NCBI RefSeq assembly: GCF_000812965.1
Contig: NZ_JSYN01000006.1
Coordinates: 207,731 to 271,730 of the forward strand
Source of the DNA: Pedobacter kyungheensis
Lineage (GTDB): Bacteria; Bacteroidota; Bacteroidia; Sphingobacteriales; Sphingobacteriaceae
DNA: 64,000 nucleotides
Direction: 5' to 3'
Below the pieces are notes generated by a model that was given only the letters and a program-made list of their open reading frames with translations, was not told where the DNA came from and ran no database searches. The translations under genes and the position numbers were made by a program. This document shows, piece after piece, positions 34,974-44,594 of this stretch (positions within the stretch are counted from its first letter, which is position 1; every line of letters begins with the position of its first letter).

Positions 34974-37900
34974 TTATTGAAGAACGGTACAAGGGCCATT
35001 ATGAGCATCATCTATTAAATCAACACTTCTGGTTCCATCAGTCCATTCATAGTGATAAACGCAAGTATAAGTGGTTCCACGTACTCCATTTTTAACAGAG
35101 CTTGTGTAAACTTTTATACCTTCCACGCATTCGCCATTTATAACCTTATGATCTATTCCATGACATGGTACATCTACCGGGCATGCATTCGTTTGACCTA
35201 AAGAAATCCACCTCAAATTATTATAACTAATGCTTATTGGATTAATGTCTTTTTGCTCGGCTTCCTGTATACCGGTATTTTTATTATTTATATCTACAAC
35301 ACATCTTTTATTTCCTGTAGCTTCCCAAATCGGATCATTTATTAAAAAATTGTAGCTATAATTTTTTACTATATTATTGTTTCTATCCTTTACATTTAGT
35401 AGTCTTTGATAAAGGTCATAATCAAAAAAGTTGTCTAGATTTTTTGTATCCGTGCTCACTTTTATACCAACAAGAGGGTCATAAATATAACTACTTATCA
35501 TGCTGTTTGATAAGCCAACATGGCTGCGAAGAGGCAATATGAAACTCCGTACCTCCTCTTCTGAAGGAAATTGTTTTAATAGAAAAGCATCAGCAACGGA
35601 TTTTCCGCCTAAAATATTCTCGACATTTGTGAAATCTGAGTTTTTAACTTCTGCTATCAGTAATGATTTATCATAAGCCCACAAATAACTAATTTTTGGC
35701 CCACTTGCCTTGGCAACTTCCAATGGGTTTCCATTTTCATCATATTTATAGTATTGCAGCCTCGTTTCTACATCATTGGTTTTAAATTGGCTTTTAACGA
35801 TCTCAGGTAAAATAAAATCATTTACCACCCACCCCCGGCGATATTCTTTAATAATCTTTTGTTGTTTTAATCCATCAGTTAATTCTTCATACTCTATCAC
35901 AGGATTAAAAATATGCCGGTTTATCATTTCCTGATAAGGAATCGTATTTCCGGATGCAACCATCTCATGTGCATAACGATTAATACTTGAGTGTGCTTTA
36001 CCGTCGCTATTTGTTTGAATTGTTTTAGTCAATAATTGATGGTCTGTATTATCATATTGAAACTCTTCTATTGAGGAAATTGGCTGTTGGCCGTTTGAAT
36101 CATATAAAATAGTTTCTGTTTTTATTGGATATGTCCATCTTGAAAATAAATTATATTGATTTACATTGAGGTATACATAATCATTTAAATTATTTTTAGG
36201 TAAATTTAATGTAGTTCCGCCAGGGTCTGCAGTGAATACATAGAAAGGATATAAGGCTTCAAGCCGTGTATCATCCAAATACGTTGTTTTAACACGCTTA
36301 ATAAAAATATATTCATTATTTCTTTTAGTAAAGTTATTTTGTTCTATCTCTTGATGACTATTGATACCAGTATTAGAGAATGATACGCCTTCAATGAAGT
36401 TTCCCATTAACGCACTTGGGTAACTATCAGTAGCGTTGAGGAATACGTGTTCAATACCGCCATTTTCATAATTGTCGCCAATGCTTTCCACTACCCGATC
36501 ATAATAGATGTGATTGCCTGTTAAATCGCTAATCCCATAAACATTCCCAGATGAGAATTTAAGGAAATGTTTTGTAACATAAGAGTAATTTCCATAATTA
36601 CTAAAAGTTCTTGTTCTACTTTGATATATTGGTTTCTCACTTACTATTTTCCCAGTAGAATGCCCATCTACTAAATTATTATAGTTATAATTTTTAACAG
36701 TTTGTTTAGCAGTTATCGGATCAAATGTTGTGACTCTTTTAATCCTTACACCAGCCACTTCCTTATTTCCGGTAAAAGGGTAACTATTCGAATAAGTAAA
36801 CATACAATAACCTTTTGCATCTCCTCTAACCTTCACTGCTAAACGATACGTTCCGGGCTGAAAGGTAACGTAAATAACATTATGCTGATCAACAACCGCC
36901 TGACCATCAGTAAACTGCGTAAAACCCAACAAATAATCCTCTGCATCAGCCAACCCTGCATTAACTAAATATTCTCCATTTGGATAACTTGGTTGTCCAT
37001 TGGATGCCCTATTCATAGGGACACATCCAATTTGTACTTTCACTGTACTTGTACATGTAACTGTAAAAGGCTCAGAATAAACCGTTATATTATGTTTTAG
37101 TGTTGAGGTAGCCTCTTTATATATGGAAAAAGTGGAATCTGGAACATCACAATTCTTATCCATCGCCATATAAACTGAATTTGCCTCATAGTCAATACTT
37201 TCACTTGCACCTGTTGGAAAGGTAATGCGATTTAATAATCCTGTTTTTGCATAGCTGAAATCAGGATTACGATCTCCATAGCCTTCATATCTAAAAGCAT
37301 TTGCAATTACGGGATTAACTGGCTCAGGAACGAGCGTTTTATTAATCTTTCCATTAAAATAGCCATAGTGGTCTTGTGAAAAAGAAAGTCTTGGAGGAAC
37401 CTTGTCTAAATCATTATATTCAAATAAGTATTTTTTATCATTTACAGTTATTGCATTTAGAAACAACCGCTTATTCACATTAAGGTTATTTACATAGTTT
37501 GTATATTGGTTTTGATAATAAGACGAGGTAGTTACAGTATTGTAATTAAGTTGGATATTCTGTAAAGGAATATCTGCAATAGAAGGACTTTGACTTCGAT
37601 ATAAACCAACATTGAGCAAATAAAAATCTCCAACAAGATCTGCTCTTTCCTCGTAATTAAATTTTAAGTAACCATTAGTTGCGGAGTTGCTACTAATACC
37701 CGAAAGATATACGCCTTTATTATTTATAACAGTATAGCTATGATCTTCTTTATCAGCTGGTCTAGTTTGCGTTGGCTCTACATCAGGTCCATCAAAACTT
37801 GAATAATCAAAATAAATAAAAGTTTGATTGGTAGAGGCCATATATTTAAATTCACAATTCGAGTAAGATAGCGTTATAAAATCTCCCAGAGGATGTATTA

Positions 37901-38579
37901 TACGAGTTAAAAACCATGCATTTTTTATTTCGGCACGATATTTTGGATTAAGCGAATTGACAGAGGATGAAGATTCTATTGCTGTAAAATGATATTTTAT
38001 TCCATCAGCACTTGTTATGACAAACCCGCTATTAATATCACCTTCGATTTTAAGGTTATTTTGCTCTAACTTTTTTATTCCTCCGTCATAAATGATAAAC
38101 CTCCCAAAATTACCGCAAAAATTAAAGGTAAAAATATCGGCCTGAGTATCATATCCATTTACTGATGAGTTGATGTAAGAATCCAAAGCAGAACCCGTTG
38201 TACCTGGAAAATCTGTTGGTGGATTAACAAACCCACCCCCATCTGGGTTGCCGAGAACTGTCCTACTAATAGCACCACCGGCATTGAGTGTCCATCCTGT
38301 CCCTACCCTTGAAGAAACCTGATCAACCTTAAAGCCATCTGCACTATAGTCTAAACTAATAGGCAATGATAGATTCCTAGTTTTATAGGTATACAGTGGA
38401 ATACTGCTTTTAGCACCTCCAGATGACATATTGGTCCCAACAAGTGCATACTTCCCCAAATCTGAGGCAGTTGGTGATGGCGGTAAGATATTTGGAATAT
38501 CGGTTTGAGGAGAGGGGGCAACTTGAGAGTAGCATAGTGTATGCAAACCGATGCAAAGCAATAACAGGATTTTTTTCAT
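34974..38579 (-). CDS. SpvB/TcB-like RHS-repeat protein lacking a toxin tip
   Basis: This 1201-residue protein has a signal peptide (MKKILLLLCIGLHTLCYSQ). The N-terminal part (about 25-110) resembles the start of SpvB/insecticidal B-component proteins: SSIPLYTYKTRNLSLPISLD, then GTGWTLNAGGAISR. YD-like beta repeats follow (YRRGWVVNDFIL, YDENGNPLEVAKA, YDPLVGIKVSTDTKNL). It lacks the RHS-core ending and a variable tip. Instead it has a Cys-rich tail (NACPVDVPCHGID) after a TGNKRC motif shared with the protein at 50229. It is the first gene of its operon and probably a shell or carrier partner of the RHS toxin encoded next; that role is inferred. Confidence 0.85.
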   Translation of the reverse strand: MKKILLLLCIGLHTLCYSQVAPSPQTDIPNILPPSPTASDLGKYALVGTNMSSGGAKSSIPLYTYKTRNLSLPISLDYSADGFKVDQVSSRVGTGWTLNAGGAISRTVLGNPDGGGFVNPPTDFPGTTGSALDSYINSSVNGYDTQADIFTFNFCGNFGRFIIYDGGIKKLEQNNLKIEGDINSGFVITSADGIKYHFTAIESSSSVNSLNPKYRAEIKNAWFLTRIIHPLGDFITLSYSNCEFKYMASTNQTFIYFDYSSFDGPDVEPTQTRPADKEDHSYTVINNKGVYLSGISSNSATNGYLKFNYEERADLVGDFYLLNVGLYRSQSPSIADIPLQNIQLNYNTVTTSSYYQNQYTNYVNNLNVNKRLFLNAITVNDKKYLFEYNDLDKVPPRLSFSQDHYGYFNGKINKTLVPEPVNPVIANAFRYEGYGDRNPDFSYAKTGLLNRITFPTGASESIDYEANSVYMAMDKNCDVPDSTFSIYKEATSTLKHNITVYSEPFTVTCTSTVKVQIGCVPMNRASNGQPSYPNGEYLVNAGLADAEDYLLGFTQFTDGQAVVDQHNVIYVTFQPGTYRLAVKVRGDAKGYCMFTYSNSYPFTGNKEVAGVRIKRVTTFDPITAKQTVKNYNYNNLVDGHSTGKIVSEKPIYQSRTRTFSNYGNYSYVTKHFLKFSSGNVYGISDLTGNHIYYDRVVESIGDNYENGGIEHVFLNATDSYPSALMGNFIEGVSFSNTGINSHQEIEQNNFTKRNNEYIFIKRVKTTYLDDTRLEALYPFYVFTADPGGTTLNLPKNNLNDYVYLNVNQYNLFSRWTYPIKTETILYDSNGQQPISSIEEFQYDNTDHQLLTKTIQTNSDGKAHSSINRYAHEMVASGNTIPYQEMINRHIFNPVIEYEELTDGLKQQKIIKEYRRGWVVNDFILPEIVKSQFKTNDVETRLQYYKYDENGNPLEVAKASGPKISYLWAYDKSLLIAEVKNSDFTNVENILGGKSVADAFLLKQFPSEEEVRSFILPLRSHVGLSNSMISSYIYDPLVGIKVSTDTKNLDNFFDYDLYQRLLNVKDRNNNIVKNYSYNFLINDPIWEATGNKRCVVDINNKNTGIQEAEQKDINPISISYNNLRWISLGQTNACPVDVPCHGIDHKVINGECVEGIKVYTSSVKNGVRGTTYTCVYHYEWTDGTRSVDLIDDAHNGPCTVLQ

Positions 38580-38860
38580 TTAAATAGTTTATTTTTTTTT
38601 GAAAGCGAGTTTATCTTATTTCTTGTGTTGCTAGTATTTAATTAATATTCTAGATTTAATCAACTAACAATTATTATCCTAGCCTTTTCTATTTTCAAAA
38701 TAGCACAAGAAAATCTTCTTAATCTTTATTTATTATTTACCCTAAATGAGTAAGATAAAATGAACTGTGTTTTATTTATTACTTCAATGCATTTAACAGA
38801 AGTGTAATAGTTTTTAATTTTTCAAGATTATTGTTTTATTCATTTATAGAGAAATCTTTT

Positions 38861-38911
38861 TGACGAACGATGCTTTTCGAGTGATATTCTATGCTTTTTC
38901 CTTGACGAACG
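38861..38911 (-). promoter_or_regulatory. Triple 21-bp TGA element, copy 1 (RHS operon 1)
   Basis: Three boxes start at 38861 (TGACGAACG), 38882 (TGATATTC) and 38903 (TGACGAACG), exactly 21 bp apart. After the first and second boxes comes ATGCTTTT at the same phase. The same arrangement occurs at 45095-45145 and 57290-57340, each upstream of a minus-strand operon. Two-turn spacing suggests a regulator binding one face of the DNA. Confidence 0.8.
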
Positions 38912-38917
38912 TGTTTT

Positions 38918-38936
38918 GGCCTTTTATAAAAAGGCC
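38918..38936 (-). terminator. Hairpin after the secretion operon
   Basis: GGCCTTTT / AAAAGGCC with a 3-nt loop lies 32 bp after the last secretion gene. In the minus sense the stem itself carries a T-run but no T-tract follows, so it is an atypical terminator. Confidence 0.5.
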
Positions 38937-38968
38937 AGTTAGTCACCCAAAAATTTCAGGAAAAAGCC

Positions 38969-39514
38969 CTAATTCTCTTTCCCTACAAGCTGCAGTTCGA
39001 GGCTAAGTTTATCTGTTTTTTCTTCGTTGCCATTTGCGGTTTTTTTCATCAGTCTGGCACCGTCAATTTTGCCAATTCCGGGGCTTTTGGCTAAAGTATC
39101 GAGCAGCTTAACGATGTTGAAGTAACTGCCCTTAAAAATGAATTTCTGCGCCACTATACCCCGGGCAATTTCGCTGGTATCTTTTTCTGCCGTGCTGATG
39201 TTGGGGCTGAAATTGATTTCTACATTTTTGGCAATGGCCATGGCCGATACCGATTGCCACAAGCGGTTTTCGCGGTCTTCGTGCCTTACCTTATAGCCTT
39301 TTAATACCGATTGGTAGAAAGCATGTTTGCGCTCGAGTTGCGGGAAAGCCGCATCGGGCTCCTGCCCGGGTTGCTGCGCAGCTTTGAGCTGACGGTTTAG
39401 GGCAAAGGCCGAAATGGCCTTTTCGAAAGAAAACTGATAGGCCAGGTACACCACGGCAAGCATGAGCAAAACCAATACGATTTTCTTATTCTTCAGGTTG
39501 AGTTGGGCTAGCAT
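38969..39514 (-). CDS. PilO/GspM-like inner-membrane assembly protein
   Basis: This 181-residue bitopic protein has one N-terminal transmembrane helix (KIVLVLLMLAVVYLAYQF), a coiled-coil stretch (about 35-75) and a C-terminal ferredoxin-like part (about 90-180) with IVAQKFIFKGSYFNIVKLLD. PilO and GspM proteins have this layout and pair with PilN/GspL at the inner membrane. Sequence similarity is weak, so the call rests on topology, size and position. It is the last gene of the operon, one base after the PilMN/GspL-like gene. Confidence 0.7.
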   Translation of the reverse strand: MLAQLNLKNKKIVLVLLMLAVVYLAYQFSFEKAISAFALNRQLKAAQQPGQEPDAAFPQLERKHAFYQSVLKGYKVRHEDRENRLWQSVSAMAIAKNVEINFSPNISTAEKDTSEIARGIVAQKFIFKGSYFNIVKLLDTLAKSPGIGKIDGARLMKKTANGNEEKTDKLSLELQLVGKEN

Positions 39515-39515
39515 A

Positions 39516-40706
39516 TCAGTATTCGATCAAAAGGTTAAACTCAAAATTTTCCGATTCTGTATCCTGCTGATAGCGCAAAAGCTTCACTTCTTTTGCCCAT
39601 TTCTTTTCTTTAAGCAAAAAGATCCAGTTGTTTACCGCCGTCAGATTAGCGGTTTTGCCGGCTATCTTTACCGATGCAAGCACATCTTTTGCCCCATTGG
39701 CCTCTTCTTTTACCTGATCGAATATGACCTCGTTTAAAGTAAGGGCACGGGGTTTGCTGCTACCAATTTCGTTCAGTAAAAAAGCATGGCTGTAACCTCC
39801 ATTCCATCCCAGTTTACTTAACAACATTTTTTGTTCGGTAATTTCTTTCTTCAACAGGTCGCTTTGGTCGGCTGTTGCTGTGAGTGCTCCTACCTGCTCG
39901 TTTAATTTGGCATTCTCGGCGTTATAATGCGTTAGCACAAAAAAGCTGATGAGTAAAAGGCCTAACAAGACGAAAACAAAAATCCCTGCTGTTTTTTTAA
40001 GCTTTGAGCGTTCAAGAAAATCTTTAAAACGGTTATCTACCTGCTCATCATCTGCTTTAATTACCAATAACTTCTGGTGCAGAAAAAGCTGAAAGGCCAA
40101 TGCATAAGGCACCAGCAGAGCAGGCTTTATTTTGGTATCGCCTAGTTTTAAATTGCCATTACTTTCGGTGCCTTCGGCATAACGATAGCCAGATAATGTA
40201 CCTGCTTCATCAACCTCAAACTGATGTCCATTTGCTGAAAATCCATTACCAGTTGCACTTAATAACTCCCAGATCGAAATTACCGGTAATGCCCCCAGAC
40301 TCAGCGCGTACACCTGTAAGCCGGCACTTTGCAGTTTTCCCACAATATCATCGGCCAGGTTTTGCCTGATGATGCTGATCCAGGCCAAATCGCCCGAAAG
40401 AGCCTCCTGCACATAAAAATCTTTTCTCTCAACCGAAGGAAAAGCTGCCCTGAACAAATCTTTATTTTCTGTTGCGCTGCCTTTAACCTGCTTGTGTATA
40501 ATCCCCTTGCCACTTATAGCCAATGCCACCGGAAATTTGCGTGGAAGGCGTTCGAGTACTTTTACCAGGGTACCTTCAACCGTACGCTGTTCTGCGGCAT
40601 CGATACTATCGCCTTTACGCGTAATTACGGCATAGGTACAGCGATAGGTTTCGTTTTGCAACAAGGCAAGTTCAATGGCCAGTATCTGTTCAAAAGGTTC
40701 GAACAT
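39516..40706 (-). CDS. PilMN/GspL-like inner-membrane platform protein
   Basis: This 396-residue protein has a cytoplasmic actin-like N-terminal domain (about 1-225; PVALAISGKGIIHKQVKGSA and a late LSLGALPVISIWEL stretch). One transmembrane helix lies around 241-260 (AGIFVFVLLGLLLISFFVLT). A coiled coil follows, and then a PilN-like periplasmic domain ending LLRYQQDTESENFEFNLLIE. GspL has this fused PilM plus PilN arrangement and recruits the GspE ATPase. It starts 2 bp after the secretin gene and is followed by the PilO/GspM-like gene, the canonical partner order. Confidence 0.75.
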   Translation of the reverse strand: MFEPFEQILAIELALLQNETYRCTYAVITRKGDSIDAAEQRTVEGTLVKVLERLPRKFPVALAISGKGIIHKQVKGSATENKDLFRAAFPSVERKDFYVQEALSGDLAWISIIRQNLADDIVGKLQSAGLQVYALSLGALPVISIWELLSATGNGFSANGHQFEVDEAGTLSGYRYAEGTESNGNLKLGDTKIKPALLVPYALAFQLFLHQKLLVIKADDEQVDNRFKDFLERSKLKKTAGIFVFVLLGLLLISFFVLTHYNAENAKLNEQVGALTATADQSDLLKKEITEQKMLLSKLGWNGGYSHAFLLNEIGSSKPRALTLNEVIFDQVKEEANGAKDVLASVKIAGKTANLTAVNNWIFLLKEKKWAKEVKLLRYQQDTESENFEFNLLIEY

Positions 40707-40708
40707 GC

Positions 40709-42652
40709 CTAATATAAAATTGTAGGTTTAATAAATACCAGTGTTACCACCTTGTTGTTCGATTTTTCCCTGCTGCTGAACAGCCATTTCAATATCGGTA
40801 TCCGAGATAAAATTGGCACGCCTGAACCATTCTCACTACTTTCGGTACGCTCTAAACCACCCAATACAATCATATCTTCGTTTTTGGCCCTGATAATAGA
40901 ACTGAACTTGCTGGTGGATTTTGGCGGTGGTGCATTTAAAGGCGGGTTACCAATAAAATCGGATATGTTTACCTTAATGTTCAGTGTAACCTGGTCATCG
41001 CCCGAAACTACTGGCTTAATATCGATTTCGAGATTCGCATTTACCTCGGTAAACTGCTCGGTTACCACGGTTTGCGCATTTAAGGATGGAATAACGTTTT
41101 GGGTTTTCTGACTATAAAAACGTGAGCTACCGATACTTAAATTAGCGGAGTGGCCATTTAGGGTTGATAATTTCGGTACCGAGCGGATATCGACATTGTT
41201 ATTGTTTTCTAAAGCGCTGAGCTTAACATAAAAATTAGGTGTTACCCTGCCCAGGTTTACCGATCCGTTTCTGCCCAGCTTGGAGAGGAAATTGTTGATG
41301 GAGTTTGCCCCAAAAGTATAATCGATACCAGGCAATATGGTTCCGCCGGTTTTTACACTATCCGAAACGCCGGCAGATATACCGGTTTTTACGGTTTTAC
41401 CTTTACGTACATCAACCAATGTTACCTCTATGAGTACCATGGGCACTACCCGGTCTATCTGTTTGATATAATTCTCAATTTCATTTACCTGCGGCGAAGC
41501 CCCCGACAGTAATATTGTATTCTGCTCCCTGAACTCTTTAATCTCTACTCCTTTTTTCCATTCGGCAGGGATCATCATTTGGATGGTATCCAGCGAACGG
41601 TGCTGCAATTGTACAATCCTGTTGGTGCGTAAGCCTTCCAGTTTGCGGTCGCCAATTAAATAAACGCCACCATCTTTTTTAAAGGTATATTCGGTTCCCT
41701 GCAATAAAGCCGTAAGAAAAGTATCGTAACCAATACCATTTAGCTTGGTACTTACCGTTCCTTTAATATCAGAATAGATAAAATAATTGGCACCTACCTC
41801 ATTTGAGGCCGATTTAATGAGGTCTAATATCGGGGTATTTAGCGCATCTACGTTTACGGTGCGGTTGCCCTGATTATCTTTCCGTCCACTCAGGTTAAAG
41901 TTTGATGCCCCCTGACCCGCAGCAGGTTTATTGCTTCTTTTTACGGCAGTGGCCTGATCGCCGTTTACATAAAGTTCTTCTCCTTCGCCCAAAGCCTGAA
42001 AAATAAATACCCCATCATTGGTTTTATTCATTTTAAGCTCATTGGCATAAGCCAGTTTTTCAAGTGCTACTTCAAAAGGGGCCGCAGCAATAAAACCGCT
42101 TACTTTTTTACCCATCAGGCCAACAGGCACCACTACATTTTTCTGCGAAAGCTGGCTGATTTTCTTGGCCACCTGGCTTAAGGTATCGTTATTGAGTTCG
42201 AAACCCAGGTATTCGTTTGAAGCATTGTAATTAACGCGAAAATCTTTAGGTACCACCGCTGGTTTGGGTGTTTGTACCTTAGTTACCGACATAATAGAGC
42301 CGATGAGGTTAATATCCAGATCGTATTCTTTGGCAATGAACAAAATTACGTTCATGGCTGTTTCGTTACGAAAATTGGTATAAACCTTAAAATTCAGCTG
42401 CGGATCGATATTGATATTGAGGTTATTGGCCTGTGCCAATGCCCTTAAAAATTCTTGTGCAGAGGCGCCCGACATTGACAATTGAACGGGCTGGTTTAAC
42501 CCAGGTACAGTTACCGAAAGATTTCTGAGGCGTTCTTCAATGGCCTTTAGTCGTTCCTGACTGGTAACCTGGGCCGAGGCAGTTAAAATGAATAGATTTA
42601 AGGCGATAAAGGCCAAACCTATCAACATTTTGAGTATCGTTTTATTCTTCAT
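40709..42652 (-). CDS. GspD/PilQ-family secretin
   Basis: This 647-residue protein has a signal peptide ending in LTASAQ. The N-terminal about 370 residues contain STN/N0-like and N-domain repeats (SAQEFLRALAQANNLNINID). The C-terminal secretin domain has VPMVLIEVTLVDVRKGKTVK, VPKLSTLNGHSANLSIGSS, IRAKNEDMIVLGGLER and the family-defining VPILSRIPILKWLFSS before VVTLVFIKPTILY. Secretins form the outer-membrane gate of type II secretion and type IV pilus systems. No pilotin or GspC is seen nearby. The gene lies directly after the GspE gene (no gap). Confidence 0.92.
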   Translation of the reverse strand: MKNKTILKMLIGLAFIALNLFILTASAQVTSQERLKAIEERLRNLSVTVPGLNQPVQLSMSGASAQEFLRALAQANNLNINIDPQLNFKVYTNFRNETAMNVILFIAKEYDLDINLIGSIMSVTKVQTPKPAVVPKDFRVNYNASNEYLGFELNNDTLSQVAKKISQLSQKNVVVPVGLMGKKVSGFIAAAPFEVALEKLAYANELKMNKTNDGVFIFQALGEGEELYVNGDQATAVKRSNKPAAGQGASNFNLSGRKDNQGNRTVNVDALNTPILDLIKSASNEVGANYFIYSDIKGTVSTKLNGIGYDTFLTALLQGTEYTFKKDGGVYLIGDRKLEGLRTNRIVQLQHRSLDTIQMMIPAEWKKGVEIKEFREQNTILLSGASPQVNEIENYIKQIDRVVPMVLIEVTLVDVRKGKTVKTGISAGVSDSVKTGGTILPGIDYTFGANSINNFLSKLGRNGSVNLGRVTPNFYVKLSALENNNNVDIRSVPKLSTLNGHSANLSIGSSRFYSQKTQNVIPSLNAQTVVTEQFTEVNANLEIDIKPVVSGDDQVTLNIKVNISDFIGNPPLNAPPPKSTSKFSSIIRAKNEDMIVLGGLERTESSENGSGVPILSRIPILKWLFSSREKSNNKVVTLVFIKPTILY

Positions 42653-44077
42653 TTAGATAGCGAGTAACAAGGGGTAAATTTCTTCAATGGAGGTTAGTCC
42701 ATCGGCAAATAAAGCAAAAGCGTTTTTAGATAGTGTACTTATTTTTTTCTCTTCGAGAACAGGCTCTATAGCCATGTTCCCTTTCCTGATTTCCTGTGAG
42801 AGTTCTGCATCGATGGGGATAACCTCATAAACAGCTTTACGCCCACTGTAACCGGTATAATAGCAGTGTGCACATCCGTTAGCAACAAAATGGCTGCTTA
42901 CAGCTTTAGGAGGGTTAAACTGTCGTGGGTATCGTCCAGCCTCTAGCGGTTCTTCCTTTTTGCATCGCGGGCAAAGTAGCCTCACCAGGCGCTGGGCTAC
43001 AGTAGTGTTTAGTGTATTGGCTACCAAAAAGCCAGGTATGCCCATATCCATTAAACGCGATACGGTGCCCCAGGCAGAATTGGTGTGAATGGTAGATAGC
43101 ACCAGGTGACCGGTAAGTGCCGCCCTGATGGCCATATTGGCTGTTTCGGGGTCGCGAATCTCCCCTACCATAATTACATCAGGATCCTGCCTTAAAAAGG
43201 TACGCAGGGTGGCTGCAAAGCCTAAGCCAATATTTTCTCTTAATTGTACCTGATTTACGCCTTCGAGTGTATACTCAATAGGGTCTTCGATGGTGAGGAT
43301 ATTGCGGGTACTTTTATTTAAAAGTTTTAATGTAGCATATAGTGTGGTGGTTTTACCCGATCCGGTTGGCCCGCTAATTAAAATAATACCATTGGGCCGC
43401 TGTACCCCTTCCATATAGTGTTGCATATCCTGTTCGGATAAGCCCAGTGTATTGAGATCGATATCGGTACTGCTGTTGTTTAATAACCTGAGTACAATTT
43501 TTTCGCCGTAAAGCGTTGGTAATACCGATACCCTGATATCAAAAGCAGCAAAACGGGCAGAGGTAAACTGAATCCTGCCATCCTGCGGTAAACGCTTTTC
43601 GGCAATATCCAGGTTGGCCATGATCTTAATTTTATTGATCAGGGCAGGATAGTCTTTCTTTTCGATCTGGTACCGTTCAATCATCATCCCATCTATCCTT
43701 ACCCTTACACGGGCACGTTTTTCGAAAGTTTCGATATGGATATCACTGCTTTTTAAACGCCTGGCTTCTTCAATCAATACATTTAAAAAATCATCGTTGG
43801 CAGAAATAACTGAAACTTCTTTTTCATCACTTGCTACCGATACATCGCCCAGGTAATATTTGGAAAGCAATCTGCTGATTTCCTGCTGATCGAGCGGTAA
43901 TAAAGTGATGTTACAGCCCAGCATTACCTGCAATTCATCGGCCAGCTGATGCTCATCGCCCAGGCCATCCCAGCACAATACCAAATTGCCGTTTGCGCCG
44001 TGTTCTTTCGGAAATACCCGGTACTCCATGGCAAACTCTTTGGATATCAATCCCAGTATTTCAGGTTTAATTTCCAT
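42653..44077 (-). CDS. GspE/PilB-family secretion ATPase
   Basis: This 474-residue protein has an N-terminal GspE-like domain and a C-terminal hexameric ATPase domain. It carries Walker A GPTGSGKTTTLY (236-247), an Asp box and Walker B (DPDVIMVGEIRDPE, about 298-311), the His box STIHTN and a zinc tetracysteine (Cys369, Cys372, Cys402, Cys405). All are standard for type II/type IV assembly ATPases that drive pseudopilus extension. It overlaps the prepilin peptidase gene by 11 bp, showing tight coupling. The zinc loop is intact, so an active enzyme is expected. Confidence 0.93.
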   Translation of the reverse strand: MEIKPEILGLISKEFAMEYRVFPKEHGANGNLVLCWDGLGDEHQLADELQVMLGCNITLLPLDQQEISRLLSKYYLGDVSVASDEKEVSVISANDDFLNVLIEEARRLKSSDIHIETFEKRARVRVRIDGMMIERYQIEKKDYPALINKIKIMANLDIAEKRLPQDGRIQFTSARFAAFDIRVSVLPTLYGEKIVLRLLNNSSTDIDLNTLGLSEQDMQHYMEGVQRPNGIILISGPTGSGKTTTLYATLKLLNKSTRNILTIEDPIEYTLEGVNQVQLRENIGLGFAATLRTFLRQDPDVIMVGEIRDPETANMAIRAALTGHLVLSTIHTNSAWGTVSRLMDMGIPGFLVANTLNTTVAQRLVRLLCPRCKKEEPLEAGRYPRQFNPPKAVSSHFVANGCAHCYYTGYSGRKAVYEVIPIDAELSQEIRKGNMAIEPVLEEKKISTLSKNAFALFADGLTSIEEIYPLLLAI

Positions 44078-44594
44078 AACCGAGCAAATTTAGAAGGTGA
44101 TCATCGGCAAGCAGATTAATATAAGGCATGTACCAGCCAGCAGCCATCAGTATCATCAACAGCAAAGCCTGGTAACCGGCTAAAGGTATTTTCTTACCAT
44201 GAGCCGTAGACTGATATCCAAAAATTGCTGTAAAAAGGATAATCAGCATGAGGCTTAAAAGGTAAAACAGCACATAATTTAAAAAGGAAAGGCCAAAACA
44301 GAGTACCACCAGGAATAACAAATCGCCCAAACCAAAAAAGCCGTCGAATATATTGGTTAATTTTTTTTGTTTGATTGAAATATAACCGGTGAGTACCACA
44401 AATTGCAAAGCCAAAAACAGGCTGCTTTTTACTGCCTGCGAAATTGTAGCGGTAAAACCCAGTACTTGCACTGTGGCCGTTGCCATCAGCAGTAAAAGTA
44501 TCGGAAACATCCACCAGTAAATTCCCCGGTATTTAAAATCCTGATAAACCATACCCGCTAACACCATAAAAATCCCCCCCTGCAACAAAAACAT
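44067..44594 (-). CDS. Type IV prepilin peptidase-like membrane protease (A24 family)
   Basis: I chose the ATG at 44594, which overlaps the pseudopilin stop as TAATG; this gives 175 residues. There are about six hydrophobic helices. The two catalytic aspartates of A24 peptidases are present: Asp19 in VYQDFKYRGI and Asp91 in the GLGD motif (88-91, FFGLGDLLFL). The N-terminal methylase domain of full-length PilD is absent, as in the short archaeal/TadV-type enzymes. It should cleave the pseudopilin encoded just upstream, and its place within the operon supports that. Confidence 0.8.
   Translation of the reverse strand: MFLLQGGIFMVLAGMVYQDFKYRGIYWWMFPILLLLMATATVQVLGFTATISQAVKSSLFLALQFVVLTGYISIKQKKLTNIFDGFFGLGDLLFLVVLCFGLSFLNYVLFYLLSLMLIILFTAIFGYQSTAHGKKIPLAGYQALLLMILMAAGWYMPYINLLADDHLLNLLGYGN

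Larger units (their letters stand above)
38580..38968. other. Leader and promoter region of the first RHS operon
   Basis: About 390 bp of very AT-rich DNA between the secretion operon and the first RHS operon. It contains the operon-end hairpin at 38918-38936 and the triple TGA element at 38861-38911. About 280 bp then follow before the first RHS start codon without a visible gene, a long leader compared with the other two operons. Confidence 0.6.
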